From Pseudanabaena cinerea FACHB-1277 (GTDB lineage Bacteria; Cyanobacteriota; Cyanobacteriia; Pseudanabaenales; Pseudanabaenaceae): 64,000 bases of DNA. The translations under genes were made by a program, and so were the position numbers. How positions within the stretch are numbered: position 1 is the first letter of the stretch; every line of letters begins with the position of its first letter. The stretch is taken from the NCBI RefSeq assembly GCF_014696345.1, contig NZ_JACJPY010000002.1, positions 1 through 64,000 of the forward strand. Reading direction: 5' to 3'. The notes below the pieces were generated by a model, which made no database searches, was not told the origin of the DNA, and worked only from the letters and a program-made list of their open reading frames with translations. Of the stretch, positions 43,119 to 54,073 are shown piece by piece.

Positions 43119-44522
43119 TTACTCTGTCGCTAGTTCGCCACCAGCAGGAGGCTCGCTAGTTTTGCCAAAGGCAAGGCGCAAAAATGGCGGTGCTAGGAAA
43201 GTGGTCAAAATCACCATGATAATGATTGCCACTTCTAGGGGCTTGTCGATCGCACCACTCGCAGTGCCAATACCTGCAAATACTAGACCGACCTCACCAC
43301 GGGGAACCATACCAATACCGATCGCTAAACGATTGACATTAGGCACACCAAAAACTACCCAGCCTGTAATCACCTTGCCCATAATTGCCACTAAGATTAA
43401 AAATCCTGCAATTAACAGACCACTGCGGTTTTCGGAAATGGTGGGGTTGAGAACCGATAGATCCGCTTTTGCACCAACAGTAACAAAGAAAATCGGGACA
43501 AGCAAATCGGCAACGGGCTTAATTAATTCATCTAATTCATTTCGGGCATCGGTTTCATCGAGTACTAAGCCTGCGGCAAAAGCTCCCAAAATTGCTTCTA
43601 AATGGATGGCATTGCCAATAAACGCCATGATATAGGCAAAGATAAAGGCAGGGATTACGATATTACCGCGTGTTTTGAGACTGCTAACCAAAGCCACAAA
43701 GGTTTTATTGAAGATACCACCCAAAAGAATTGAGCCGAATAAAAAGGCGATCGCGCTGATCAATAAAATAAATACATTGGTGATATCGACTTCACCTGTT
43801 TTCGCCAAACTAGCAACCACTGCCAGCACGATGATCCCCAATACGTCATCGATTACGGCTGCACCGACAATAATTTGACCTTCCTTAGACTTTAGCTGAC
43901 CGATTTCGGCGAGTACTTTTGAGGTAATGCCGATACTGGTGGCGGTCAGGGCGGCTCCTGCAAAAATGGCAGGAATCGCTGCCACATGGAAGAAATACAT
44001 CAAGCCAATTGTGCCGCCAGCAAAGGGGGCAATTACACCAATAAAAGCTACGACAAAGGCTTGAATCCCTACTTCCTTGAGTTGGCGAATATCCGACTCT
44101 AAGCCAATTTCAAACAGGAGGATAATTACCCCCAACTCTGAAAGCACACTAATTACTTCACTCTGCTGATCAAAAACATGATTAACCGCTTCGGGGGTGA
44201 GTTGGTTGAGACTCTGCAATATTGTCATGATCAAAGAGTCAGCCGCCGTAAAACCACCCTCAGGGAAAATTACTAACCTTAGCGCTGATACCCCCACAAT
44301 TACCCCCGCGACTAGCTCCCCTAGCACGGGGGGCAAATCTAGCCTCTTGGCGATTTCGCTGCCAATTTTACTGGCAAGGTAGATTACGATTAGGGTCAGC
44401 AACACGCCTGAGAGTATGATTGGCGCACTTTCTGATTCCATTGTGGCGATGAAGGTATGGGGCATCGGTAATGTTGATATGGATGGGATTATGGATTGGG
44501 CGATCGCTGCGATCGAAAACAT
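43119..44522 (-). CDS. CPA2-type cation/proton antiporter
   Basis: A 467-residue integral membrane protein with about 12 hydrophobic helices and the CPA2 signatures: LPPVLGELVAGVIVG, LGVIILLFEIGLESDIRQL, GAALTATSIGITSKVLAEIG, AAVIDDVLGIIVLAVVA (ion-binding Asp pair region) and FAAGLVLDETDARNEL. No TrkA-N domain is attached. It is probably a Na+(K+)/H+ antiporter of the NapA/NhaS3 type. The gene is downstream of sbtA-sbtB in the same direction but separated by a strong terminator. A Na+ extruder beside Na+-dependent bicarbonate transporters makes physiological sense. Confidence 0.88.
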   Translation of the reverse strand: MFSIAAIAQSIIPSISTLPMPHTFIATMESESAPIILSGVLLTLIVIYLASKIGSEIAKRLDLPPVLGELVAGVIVGVSALRLVIFPEGGFTAADSLIMTILQSLNQLTPEAVNHVFDQQSEVISVLSELGVIILLFEIGLESDIRQLKEVGIQAFVVAFIGVIAPFAGGTIGLMYFFHVAAIPAIFAGAALTATSIGITSKVLAEIGQLKSKEGQIIVGAAVIDDVLGIIVLAVVASLAKTGEVDITNVFILLISAIAFLFGSILLGGIFNKTFVALVSSLKTRGNIVIPAFIFAYIMAFIGNAIHLEAILGAFAAGLVLDETDARNELDELIKPVADLLVPIFFVTVGAKADLSVLNPTISENRSGLLIAGFLILVAIMGKVITGWVVFGVPNVNRLAIGIGMVPRGEVGLVFAGIGTASGAIDKPLEVAIIIMVILTTFLAPPFLRLAFGKTSEPPAGGELATE

Positions 44523-44577
44523 AAGCTATTTACCTTAATTATGTACAGTTTTTATCAGTGTTGTCCTACTTTCATGA

Positions 44578-44628
44578 AGTAATACAAGATCAATAAATGG
44601 CTGAGCTATTTATTGATCTTGTATTACT
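44578..44628 (-). terminator. 21-bp perfect hairpin after sbtB
   Basis: Arms 44578-44598 and 44608-44628 are exact complements with the 9-nt loop GGCTGAGCT; the loop itself begins with GGC and ends with GCT. It lies 17 bp past the sbtB stop on the minus strand, so it likely ends the sbtA-sbtB transcript before the antiporter gene. Confidence 0.8.
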
Positions 44629-44645
44629 GAGTTTGGCAAATCGGT

Positions 44646-45005
<360 letters not shown>

Positions 45006-45083
45006 TTAAACTAAAAAACATACAAACTAAACTACTTAATCTTCCCATTCAAGGGAATACAGAAAGACTGAATCAGCCTAGAA

Positions 45084-46217
45084 TTACTTGCCGCCAATAG
45101 CTTGAGCTAGACCGATAAAGAACGGTATGCATATGCCGATCGCCACTGGTGTACCGATGGCTGTAGATGCACCTATATAAGCAGATGGGTTAGCTGAGGG
45201 AATGCCAGCTCGCAACGTAGGCGGACCTGAGATGTCTGAACTAGATGAGGCAATGACAGCTAAGACCACTACACCACCAATGCTGAAGTTCATGGTGTAG
45301 TGAGCAATCATGCCGAGACCAAAGGCAATTAAACCATGCAAGAATGGACCTATAATACTATACACGACATACCACTGAGCTACCTTACGCAGTTCGCCAA
45401 GCCTTGACCAAGCCTCCATCCCCATGACTAGCATTAAGATTGAAAGCAATCCGCGAAAAGCGGGATCATAGAAGCCTTTATAGACGCTTTCTGGTCTGGT
45501 GAATATTCCAAGAGCAAGACCTAGCAACATGGCTGATACGGCAGGACCTTGCAGGCTTTCCTTGATAATTGGCCATATCTTAACCCGATTATTCGCAACA
45601 TCTTTCTTCTGACTAAGATACTCCTGTCGGCTGTTGGGGTAATTGGGCTGATCGGAATCATTCCCTGACGTAACGGGCTGATTGCTCAAAGATTCCTGCG
45701 TGGTAGAAGCAGCGACACTATTCTTTTTCTTATTGAGATAGATGTTTGCTACAACAATCGCAGTTACAAGCGCAGGAATATCCATGAAGGGGTAGAGAGC
45801 ACCTGCCCATGCTTCGTATGGAATGTTTTGTTCTTCGAGAAGTGTCAGGGCGGCTGCCATGGTAGAACCGCTCACCGCGCCAAACAAACCGCCAGTAGCG
45901 ATCGCATCTACAGTTTTGACCTTCGGGAAATTAGCTAATGTATAGCGAGCGATGAATACAATCACAACCCCCACGAGCGCGGCAATCAAGATGGGTAAGA
46001 CCATCTCTGTCAGGTTAGAATTGCGAATCGCAATTCCTCCAGTCAGACCAATTTTAGTGAGCAGCATAAAGACAATGATTGAACAAATTGACTCTGGAAT
46101 TACTAATTCGCTACCAAGAGCAGCAATGAGCATTCCACCAATCAAAAAGCCAAGGGTTGGGGATTGTAGCTGCTTAACAAAGTCTGCTAGAAAAAGGGAC
46201 AAGAAATCCATGAACAC
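45084..46217 (-). CDS. sbtA: Sodium-dependent bicarbonate symporter SbtA
   Basis: A 377-residue plasma-membrane transporter that imports HCO3- with Na+ at high affinity and is induced by low CO2. About ten helices are visible in two inverted halves, with a long hydrophilic cytosolic loop (about 165-210, KKKNSVAASTTQESLSNQPV) between them. Family segments are SPTLGFLIGGMLIAALGSEL, TGGLFGAVSGSTMAAALTLL and SSSSDISGPPTLRAGIP. It has an unusually strong ribosome site (GAGGAGGTG) 3 nt before the ATG. Operon with sbtB. Confidence 0.97.
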   Translation of the reverse strand: MFMDFLSLFLADFVKQLQSPTLGFLIGGMLIAALGSELVIPESICSIIVFMLLTKIGLTGGIAIRNSNLTEMVLPILIAALVGVVIVFIARYTLANFPKVKTVDAIATGGLFGAVSGSTMAAALTLLEEQNIPYEAWAGALYPFMDIPALVTAIVVANIYLNKKKNSVAASTTQESLSNQPVTSGNDSDQPNYPNSRQEYLSQKKDVANNRVKIWPIIKESLQGPAVSAMLLGLALGIFTRPESVYKGFYDPAFRGLLSILMLVMGMEAWSRLGELRKVAQWYVVYSIIGPFLHGLIAFGLGMIAHYTMNFSIGGVVVLAVIASSSSDISGPPTLRAGIPSANPSAYIGASTAIGTPVAIGICIPFFIGLAQAIGGK

Positions 46218-46317
46218 CTCCTCATTTTGTGTACTCTGGTGAGAATTATTGCAATAGATAAACTGAATGATTTTTAAAGATTTATAGCTGTAAGTAGATG
46301 AGCATAATTAAATCAAA

Positions 46318-46368
46318 AACCCAGAGAGCTATAGCGCAGACTGCGCTTACGCTATAGCTTTTTGGGTT
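46318..46368. repeat. Nested hairpin in the sbtA upstream region
   Basis: Outer arms 46318-46336 and 46350-46368 pair with two mismatches (AACCCA...AGCTATAGCG). The spacer contains a GCGCAGACTGCGC palindrome that competes with the outer stem. The T-run in the right arm resembles an intrinsic terminator for rightward transcription. Confidence 0.6.
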
Positions 46369-46872
46369 TCAACTTTTCTTTTGCCTAGCTACTTAATCAT
46401 TATTGTTAGAATCCAAAACTAGAAAACGATGGTTTGCGCTACCCTTCAATTTCTATGTTTCGATTTGTACTCACACAAATGACGGTCACTATATAGAGAG
46501 AAGCCCTGAACTAAAAAGGTGTTGCACTATTTGTCAGTTCAGAAAATATTGCTAGGTTTGGTCTTCAAAAAAGGAAAGTATTGTCGCACTGTCCCAAATT
46601 AGTAAATATCGAGGTATTTCACTCTTACAGCAATAGAACTTTAAGTCTGCTTTCAAGGAAACAAAAGAAGTTTCCATAACATACTATCAAGAATGAGTGC
46701 TGAGGGATTTCAATCTCTAAAAGACCAAAATGTAAATTGCAATTGTTAAATTATTTTTACATTTTTAAATGTACACTAATCCAAACAAATTAAACCATTG
46801 ACTAACCAAGAAATAAATTGCAGTTATCATAGATTTTTATCTATGCTTTTTTGAATGGATTGGTAAATCTAG

Positions 46873-46923
46873 CCAAAAAATCTTTGAAAGCTCTGCCTCG
46901 CAACGCTTTCAAAGATTTTTTGG
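46873..46923 (-). terminator. bicA terminator
   Basis: Perfect 19-bp arms (46873-46891, 46905-46923) with a 13-nt loop; the stem contains CTTTGAAAG and an A6/T6 end, giving a U-rich 3' side on the minus strand. It is 29 bp after the bicA stop. Confidence 0.8.
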
Positions 46924-46951
46924 ATTTGGGTTTAAGCGCAAAGCACTGTAA

Positions 46952-48625
46952 CTACTTACTATGCAACAGATCCACAGCGTTGCTTAGAGCTTCAGTGCGA
47001 TCGCTCTTAATATGTTCGCTAGAAATCAGTTCTAAAATACCCAGCTTCTCCAAGCGCTTAGAGACTTTAGCACTTGCACCGACAAGATAAATCTGCAAAC
47101 CGCGATCGGCAGCATCACGAATTGCATTTTCGATCGCCAAGGACGCGGTCACACCCATGGATGGCACATCGGTAAGATCCATTACCAAGACATCAGCATC
47201 CTTCATCGCATTATGCTCACGGGCGATCGCCTTCGATAGTCCAAAGATCATTGAGCCACTGAGATAAAACAACAAGACCCGCCCCCCTGCTTTGTCTAAT
47301 AGCTCCTTTTGTTCTTTAGTCAAACGGGCATCATCATCAGCATCGGAAATCAGCCTAACCTCTTGCGACTGCAACTCGCTCAGGCGCTCAATGGTGAGAA
47401 TATTCGCAATAAATACACCGATACCCACCGCCACGATTAAGTCCACAAATACCGTCAGCAGTAGCACACCGTACATGATCAAAGAGCCTTTGATCGAAAT
47501 TTTGTGCGATCGCTTTAAGAAACTCCAATCGAGAATATCCAGACCCACCTTGAGGGCAATACCTGCTAAAACTGCCATCGGGATTGGCTCCGTATATTTC
47601 GCTGCACCCAAGACGACCACTAGCAACACCAATGCACGGGTCAAGCCCGAAAGTGCCGAAGTTGCCCCCGTCTGAATATTCACCACTGTTCCCATGGTTG
47701 CACCTGCCCCAGGCAAGCCACCGCAGATCCCTGAAACGATGTTGGCAATACCTTGACCGATTAATTCTTTGTCAGATTTATGCTCGGTACGGGTAATGCT
47801 ATCGGCAACGACTGCTGTTAAAAGTGTATCAATACAACCGAGAATCCCTAGCATAAAGCCATCGACCAGCATGATTGTCACTTCATCGGGTCCAAATATG
47901 GGCAGACGGAATTGCGGCAAGCCGACGGGGATTGGTCCCACATCACTGATGCGACGAATGCCAGTGACATCTTTGAATACTGTAACGGAGATGACCGTGC
48001 CGACAATTAGGGCGATCAATTGTGGGGGAACGATTTTCTTGATCTTCTTAGGGGTTAAGAAAATAATGGCGAGGGTAACAACACTCAGAATTACTTCAGG
48101 CAGATTATCGGGAGAGGCTGCTTTAGAAATTAAATCGGGAATAGATAAGAAAGTACCTAAAACGCCATTTTTAGGTGGAGCCTGCCCTAAAAATGGGGCA
48201 ATTTGTAAAATCACCAAAATCACGCCAATACCTGACATAAAGCCAGAAATGACGCTATAGGGCATCAGGGTAATGTATTTGCCAAGTTTGAAATAACCAA
48301 ATACGATTTGGCAAAGTCCCGCAATCATCACTACGGTAAAAGCCATTGCCAAACCGTTTTCAGGATTTTTGGTGGTTAGAGAAGCAACGATCGTGGTCAT
48401 AACCACGGTCATTGGCCCTGTAGGCTCCGAAATCAGGGTAGGTGTACCACCAAATAGAGCTGCAAAGAAGCCTACACAGACTGCACCATATAGCCCCGCG
48501 ATCGGTCCTGCGCCAGAGGCGACACCGAAGGCAAGTGCTAGAGGTAAAGAGACGATCGCGGCGGTCAGACCGCCAAACATATCGCCCCGTAGGTTATCAA
48601 ACTTTATTTTGTTTGTTATTGCCAT
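46952..48625 (-). CDS. bicA: Bicarbonate transporter BicA (SulP family)
   Basis: A 557-residue Na+-dependent, high-flux HCO3- transporter. It matches cyanobacterial BicA closely: NKIKFDNLRGDMFGGLTAAI at the N-terminus, FFAALFGGTPTLISEPTGPM, the SulP core with PGAGATMGTVVNIQTGATSA, and a C-terminal STAS domain (about 440-557) with YLSGSMIFGLSKAIAREHNA. SulP core about 1-400, STAS cytosolic. Same strand as sbtA but with its own terminator, so separately transcribed. Confidence 0.96.
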   Translation of the reverse strand: MAITNKIKFDNLRGDMFGGLTAAIVSLPLALAFGVASGAGPIAGLYGAVCVGFFAALFGGTPTLISEPTGPMTVVMTTIVASLTTKNPENGLAMAFTVVMIAGLCQIVFGYFKLGKYITLMPYSVISGFMSGIGVILVILQIAPFLGQAPPKNGVLGTFLSIPDLISKAASPDNLPEVILSVVTLAIIFLTPKKIKKIVPPQLIALIVGTVISVTVFKDVTGIRRISDVGPIPVGLPQFRLPIFGPDEVTIMLVDGFMLGILGCIDTLLTAVVADSITRTEHKSDKELIGQGIANIVSGICGGLPGAGATMGTVVNIQTGATSALSGLTRALVLLVVVLGAAKYTEPIPMAVLAGIALKVGLDILDWSFLKRSHKISIKGSLIMYGVLLLTVFVDLIVAVGIGVFIANILTIERLSELQSQEVRLISDADDDARLTKEQKELLDKAGGRVLLFYLSGSMIFGLSKAIAREHNAMKDADVLVMDLTDVPSMGVTASLAIENAIRDAADRGLQIYLVGASAKVSKRLEKLGILELISSEHIKSDRTEALSNAVDLLHSK

Positions 48626-48895
48626 TTTGCTATTGATTGTGAAAGCATTGTTAATGCTAAAAAATTAAAAAAAATTTAAATTTAGAGGTACTGAGACATC
48701 AGTAAATTTAGACTACGCTAAACATTGGTGACAGTCAATCATTATTATACTTATCATAGGTAAATATAAATCATATAATCCTGATGAATGCAGTAAAAAA
48801 GCAGAGGCAACTCAAGATGGGTTTATGTGCGAACCGAAATAACCACAGCTATAATTCATAGATAAACCCGCTACAACATTTGTCAAACGTACTCT

Positions 48896-50830
48896 ATGAA
48901 TACTGCTCCCTATGGTTCTTGGAAATCACCGATTAGCTCCGATTTAATTGTTTCTAGCAGTATTCGCTTGGGGGCGATCGCCCTTGATGATGGCAAGGTC
49001 TATTGGAATGAGGGGCGACCTACGGAGGGCGGACGCAATGTGATCATGGGTTATGACGATCGCAGTTACATAGAGATCACTCCCAAGGATAAGAATGTGC
49101 GATCGCAGGTACATGAGTATGGCGGCGGCGAATATTTGATCGAAGATGGTAGGCTTTATTTCTCTAACTTTAGCGATCGCGGCATCTATCGCCAAGTTGG
49201 GGACAATGCGCCCCAGAGGTTAACCCCTGAAAATAACTGTCGCTATGCTGATTTTGCATGGAGTCGCAACTATGGGCGCTTGATCTGTATTTGCGAAGAT
49301 CATACTTACGCCAATTCAGAAGGGGGCGAACCGACTAATAGCCTTGTGGCGATTAGTACGACTAACGGGGAAGACATTCAAGTATTAGCAGCAGGGGCTG
49401 ATTTTTATGCATCCCCAAGGCTTAGTCCTCAAGGCGATCGCCTCGCATGGTTGAGTTGGCAGCATCCAAATATGCCTTGGGATGGTACGGAACTATGGGT
49501 TGGCGATCTGCTGGAAACAGGATCGGGAATTCTCACCATTGAGAATCCGCAATTAGTGGCTGGCGGCTTCGCCGAATCTATTTTTCAGCCCGAATGGTCG
49601 CCCGATGGCAAGCTCTACTTTGTCAGCGATCGCACGGGTTGGTGGAATCTCTATGCTGTGGATTTGAATGAATTATCTAATATTCAACCACTCTGCAATA
49701 TGGCAGCAGAATTTGGAATGCCCCAATGGGTATTTGGCATGAGTACCTATGGCTTTGCAGGAGATGGCAAGGTGATTTGCAGCTATAGCCAAAATGGAAA
49801 GTCCTATTTAGCAAAGCTTGATCCGCAAAATTTAGATCGGGGTTTGCAGATTATAGATGTTCCCTTTACTTCTATTTCTGGGTTAAAGTGCCAAGGCGAT
49901 CACTGTGCCTTTCACGGTGGAGCGAGTACAGAAGCATCGGCGATCGTGCTTTTGGATTTGACCAATGGCACTTGGCAAAAAGTGCGCGTTGCCTCAGATT
50001 TGCAAATTGACCCCGCCTATATTTCCGCCGCCCAAGCCATTGAGTTTCCCACGGAAAATGGTTTAACCGCCTATGGTTTATTTTATGCGCCGAAAAATGC
50101 TGATTTTCAAGGAGAAACCCATGCCAAACCGCCATTATTAGTCAAGAGTCACGGCGGACCAACCGCAGCCACCTCCAGCAGTCTCAGTTTGGGGATTCAA
50201 TATTGGACTAGTCGCGGCTTTGCGGTGCTAGATGTTAATTATGGCGGCAGTACGGGCTATGGTCGCGCCTATCGCGATCGCCTCAAAGGGAAGTGGGGCA
50301 TTGTTGATGTTGATGACTGCGCCAATGGTGCCAAATTTTTAGTGACGCAGGGCTTAGTCGACGGCGATCGCCTTGCCATTTCGGGCGGCAGTGCAGGCGG
50401 CTATACTACCCTCTGTGCGCTGACCTTTCGCGATGATTTCAAAGCTGGCGCAAGTCACTATGGCATTTGCGATCTCGAAGCCTTGGCAAAGGATACCCAT
50501 AAGTTTGAGTCGCGCTATCTCGATAGTCTGATTGGCAAATATCCCGAAGAGAAGGAAATCTATATTCAGCGATCGCCCATCCATTTCACCGAGAAACTAT
50601 CCTGTGCGATCGCCTTCTTTCAAGGTCTGGAGGATCGGGTCGTGCCGCCCAATCAAGCGGAAATGATGGTGGAGGCTTTGCAAAAGAAAGGACTACCTGT
50701 GTTATACGTCCCCTTTGAGGGTGAGCAGCATGGTTTCCGCAAATCCGAAAACATCAAGAAAGCCCTTGACAGTGAGTTTGAATTTTATGCCCAGATTTTC
50801 CAATTCACTCCCGCAGATGTCTTACAATAA
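48896..50830 (+). CDS. S9-family prolyl oligopeptidase-type peptidase
   Basis: A 644-residue protein with an N-terminal seven-bladed propeller (about 1-400; repeats such as PRLSPQGDRLAWLSWQHPNM and FQPEWSPDGKLYFVSDRTGW) and a C-terminal alpha/beta hydrolase. The catalytic residues are S499 (GGSAGGYT), D580 (GLEDRVVPPNQ) and H612 (GEQHGF). The propeller gates access so that only peptides enter. No signal peptide is seen, so it is probably cytosolic. It resembles dipeptidyl-aminopeptidase/acylaminoacyl-peptidase enzymes; substrate not determinable. The stop codon abuts the end of the convergent kinase gene with no space. Confidence 0.92.
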   Translation: MNTAPYGSWKSPISSDLIVSSSIRLGAIALDDGKVYWNEGRPTEGGRNVIMGYDDRSYIEITPKDKNVRSQVHEYGGGEYLIEDGRLYFSNFSDRGIYRQVGDNAPQRLTPENNCRYADFAWSRNYGRLICICEDHTYANSEGGEPTNSLVAISTTNGEDIQVLAAGADFYASPRLSPQGDRLAWLSWQHPNMPWDGTELWVGDLLETGSGILTIENPQLVAGGFAESIFQPEWSPDGKLYFVSDRTGWWNLYAVDLNELSNIQPLCNMAAEFGMPQWVFGMSTYGFAGDGKVICSYSQNGKSYLAKLDPQNLDRGLQIIDVPFTSISGLKCQGDHCAFHGGASTEASAIVLLDLTNGTWQKVRVASDLQIDPAYISAAQAIEFPTENGLTAYGLFYAPKNADFQGETHAKPPLLVKSHGGPTAATSSSLSLGIQYWTSRGFAVLDVNYGGSTGYGRAYRDRLKGKWGIVDVDDCANGAKFLVTQGLVDGDRLAISGGSAGGYTTLCALTFRDDFKAGASHYGICDLEALAKDTHKFESRYLDSLIGKYPEEKEIYIQRSPIHFTEKLSCAIAFFQGLEDRVVPPNQAEMMVEALQKKGLPVLYVPFEGEQHGFRKSENIKKALDSEFEFYAQIFQFTPADVLQ

Positions 50831-53800
50831 TTAGCGCTCGGCGACTAGCAAAAATCGAGTATGTGTCATGGTCTTTTCGGCGCGGAGAGTTTGGATCTGT
50901 TCCGCCAGCCTAGTACTGGCAATAATTACATCGGGTGGTGAAGATATCACCCGATCGTGTAGGTTGTCTGTAGGGGCGATCGTAGAAGGGATAAAATCCT
51001 GATTTCGCAGCATTTCCATCAGCAAATCGATCGCCTCAAAATTATCATCCACCACCAAAACCTTTTTGCTTTTACTCACCTTGCTCGATAACAATAGCTC
51101 CACCTCACGCAGTAATAGGGCAGTATCTAGAGGCTTCGTAATATAGCTATCAATTCCTAAATGCAATCCTCTTTCTTGATCGTCTAACACTGACACAATA
51201 ATAATCGGAATATTGAGGGTGGCGGGATCGGATTTGAGAATTGCGGCAACATCATAACCACTAATGCCCTGCATGATAATATCAAGGGTAATCAAATCGG
51301 GGCGATTTTCGCGAACCTTAACGATCGCCTCCTGTCCATTAGCTGCCTCACTCACGACATAGCCCGTTGCTTCTAGCTCCTGTCTCAATAGGCTCCGAAT
51401 ACTTGCATCGTCATCAATTACTAGAATATTTTTTGGTGAACCAATGACAGAACTCGGTATGGAGCCAGCAGTAGCATCTTGAATAGATTGCTGCTCATGG
51501 TTATAGAGCGCTCGCTTCTTCAACTGTTCAATGAGAATCTCAAAGTTAATCGATGGTAATGGCTGGCGATCGCTATTCGTTGCCATCGAGATCGGCAAAG
51601 TAAAGGAAAATGTGCTGCCTTTACCAACTTCACTTTCTACCCAAATCCTGCCGCCATGATGCTCGACAATTTCCCTAGAAATCGGCAAACCTAGCCCCGT
51701 GCCTTGCGGTTTATCGGTCAAAGTATCGCCCACCTGCTTAAACTTCTCAAATACCTTTGGTTGATCCGATTCAGAAATGCCAACCCCTTGATCAATTACG
51801 CTAACGATGACGCAAGGATTAGTCAATTGCTGATACTGCACTAGACAAGTAACCGTGCCTTGATCGGTAAATTTAACGGCATTAGAAATCAAATTAATTA
51901 CCACCTGAATCAAGCGATCCTTATCCCCATAGATTACAGGCAAATCTGCATCAACCTCTCTCACCAAGGTCAAGCCTTTCTGCTCAAATAATGCCGATGT
52001 CGCCGAGATTGCCCGATTGATTACCTCCGTAATATCTAAGTTATCCATATTCCATTGCATCTTCCCTGCTTCGATCTTGGCAATATCCAGTACTTCATTG
52101 ATCAACTTGGTTAAGCGCATTCCTTCCGAAACAATAATTTCAATATTTTCTGTCACTTGCCGTACACTGCGCTTCACCTTTTTATCTTCGGTTGTTATTA
52201 AAGGAAAAATAGACTCCTCTAGCTTTTTCTGAATTAATTTTGCAAATCCTAAAACCGAAGTTAGCGGTGTTCGCAACTCATGGGATACTGTGGAAATGAA
52301 GTCTGTTTTCATGCGATCAACTTCCTTCTCGGCTGTAATATCACGAATCAGAATTACCGTCCCTAAATAATCTGCTTTACCCTGAGATCCCTGACTATGA
52401 CTATGGAAATTAACACCAGTCGTAACGGTGTTCTCTAAATCACTAGTTTCCTTAGTCGTTAAGTTCTCTCTAAAGATTGCGGTTGCCACTGCCTTGGCAG
52501 TACGGCGGTCGGGCAATGCAAATTCTTCACTAAAAACCTGTTGAGGATATTCTCTCGTATTCATGACTAGGTTAGTCATTTCGGCGGTTCTAAAAATCTC
52601 CTTATAACTAGTTGCATTTTCGATCGCTTTACTACTAATTCCCAACATTCCCGTAAGTGCGGGGTTGAACTGCGTAATCCGATTCTCCCCATCTACTACC
52701 ACCAAACCATCCACCATATTATCGATGATCGCCTTGATTTCACTGGTGCGTTGGGCAACTTTCTGTTCTAGGGTACGGCTATAGTCAGCTAACTGCTCGC
52801 CAGAGCTTTTGAGTTCCGAAGTCATTTGATTAAAGGCGATCGCCAAAATGCCGATCTCATCCTTAGTCATTACAGGTGCTTGAGCATTGAGATTGCCGCC
52901 CGAAACCTGATTAGCCGCATCCGCAATCACCAAAATTGGTTGAGTAATCCGCCGCGCCAACAAATATACCGCCACCAGCAAAATACCCGCCGAGCTTAAT
53001 CCAATCAACAAAATATCCCGCGCCAACCGATTTGCAGGTTCAAAAGCTTCATCTTGACTAACTTCTGCAATAATTGCTAAGTTTTGACTAGTTGACCATC
53101 GAAATACCCCCACCACAGGCACTCCAGCATAATTGGCGTAAAGACCGAAACCGTCCTGTTTAGCCAAGGCAAGATCAATGGCTTCGCTCTTAACCTCAGC
53201 GATCTGTGCTGTATTCGGTTTATCCTTCCCTTCTTGCCCTTCTACTTCCGCTTTCTTCTCCTCCCTTGAAATAAATACACTACGCTTGCCCGCCCGCCCG
53301 ACTAAATAGGTGGCACTGGTCTTCCCTAAACCAGTACGCTCACGGATCAGATTATCAATATCCTGCAATGCCAGATTAATCGAAACTGCCCCCATTGCTA
53401 AATTTTCGCGATCAAATACATTTGTGGCAAAAGTGATTTGTGCTTTACCCGTTGCAGGGGAAATATAAAAGTTAGGAACGACCGTATTAGCACTCTGTTT
53501 AGTAAAAAAAGTCGTGGGATCACCAAGAGGGCGGAATTTGCCAACTAAAGCACTATTTTCGCTAGAAAAAACCACAAATCCACCGTTAGTAGTGGCGATA
53601 ATACTGGTCAAATTTGGCTTGACCGCAGTGACTTCTGCTAGGAATTTGCTGAGACGACTATAGGCACTAATATATTCTGGTTTATTAGTGGGATTAGTTA
53701 GCAGGATATTTAATTCATCTCTGACGGTTGGCAATTGCACTAATAGCAATACATCCTTGCGCTGACTGCTAACCCATTCATTGAGTTGAAATTCTTTTAG

Positions 53801-53956
53801 CGAAATTGCCACTTGCAAACGGTCAATTACAGAATTTTGGAGAGCATCACGCGATCGCACATAGGCAGAAAACGCGACAATGCTTACGGTCACGGTCGAT
53901 AGGACTGAAAAGTAAGTTACGAGTTGTAAAAGTAAGCTCTTGCCCCAAAAATTCAT
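50831..53956 (-). CDS. Hybrid sensor histidine kinase (Cache-HAMP-PAS-HK-REC-REC')
   Basis: A 1041-residue membrane kinase. Order: TM helix about 8-30, Cache-like extracytoplasmic sensor about 31-310, TM about 315-335, HAMP about 336-395, PAS about 410-530, HisKA with H559 (VSHELRTPL), HATPase ([23 protein letters not shown]), a receiver with D892 ([15 protein letters not shown]) and a second receiver-like domain beginning [14 protein letters not shown]. In the last one the phosphoacceptor position reads DVIIASTRL, so Asp is replaced, and the domain is short: a pseudo-receiver. Downstream (117 bp) of a binding lipoprotein gene on the same strand, so the two may work together. Confidence 0.92.
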   Translation of the reverse strand: MNFWGKSLLLQLVTYFSVLSTVTVSIVAFSAYVRSRDALQNSVIDRLQVAISLKEFQLNEWVSSQRKDVLLLVQLPTVRDELNILLTNPTNKPEYISAYSRLSKFLAEVTAVKPNLTSIIATTNGGFVVFSSENSALVGKFRPLGDPTTFFTKQSANTVVPNFYISPATGKAQITFATNVFDRENLAMGAVSINLALQDIDNLIRERTGLGKTSATYLVGRAGKRSVFISREEKKAEVEGQEGKDKPNTAQIAEVKSEAIDLALAKQDGFGLYANYAGVPVVGVFRWSTSQNLAIIAEVSQDEAFEPANRLARDILLIGLSSAGILLVAVYLLARRITQPILVIADAANQVSGGNLNAQAPVMTKDEIGILAIAFNQMTSELKSSGEQLADYSRTLEQKVAQRTSEIKAIIDNMVDGLVVVDGENRITQFNPALTGMLGISSKAIENATSYKEIFRTAEMTNLVMNTREYPQQVFSEEFALPDRRTAKAVATAIFRENLTTKETSDLENTVTTGVNFHSHSQGSQGKADYLGTVILIRDITAEKEVDRMKTDFISTVSHELRTPLTSVLGFAKLIQKKLEESIFPLITTEDKKVKRSVRQVTENIEIIVSEGMRLTKLINEVLDIAKIEAGKMQWNMDNLDITEVINRAISATSALFEQKGLTLVREVDADLPVIYGDKDRLIQVVINLISNAVKFTDQGTVTCLVQYQQLTNPCVIVSVIDQGVGISESDQPKVFEKFKQVGDTLTDKPQGTGLGLPISREIVEHHGGRIWVESEVGKGSTFSFTLPISMATNSDRQPLPSINFEILIEQLKKRALYNHEQQSIQDATAGSIPSSVIGSPKNILVIDDDASIRSLLRQELEATGYVVSEAANGQEAIVKVRENRPDLITLDIIMQGISGYDVAAILKSDPATLNIPIIIVSVLDDQERGLHLGIDSYITKPLDTALLLREVELLLSSKVSKSKKVLVVDDNFEAIDLLMEMLRNQDFIPSTIAPTDNLHDRVISSPPDVIIASTRLAEQIQTLRAEKTMTHTRFLLVAER

Positions 53957-54073
53957 TTTGTCCTCTATCCCAATTAAATCTAGAAGTTTATTTAAGAGTT
54001 TTATTTAAAAGTTTTATTTAAAAGTTTTATTTAAACTCGGTAATCCCAGAAACAACGTAACTGCTTCTGATTA

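Larger units (their letters stand above)
46218..46951 (-). promoter_or_regulatory. sbtA upstream region with hairpins, no gene
   Basis: The 734-bp space between bicA (leftward, ending at 46952) and sbtA contains no convincing ORF. It includes an imperfect long hairpin at 46318-46368 (arms ending GCTATAGCG, with an inner AGCGCAGACTGCGCT palindrome), the bicA terminator at 46873, and AT-rich sequence in between that should hold the low-CO2-responsive sbtA promoter. I could not place the transcription-factor site. Confidence 0.5.
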
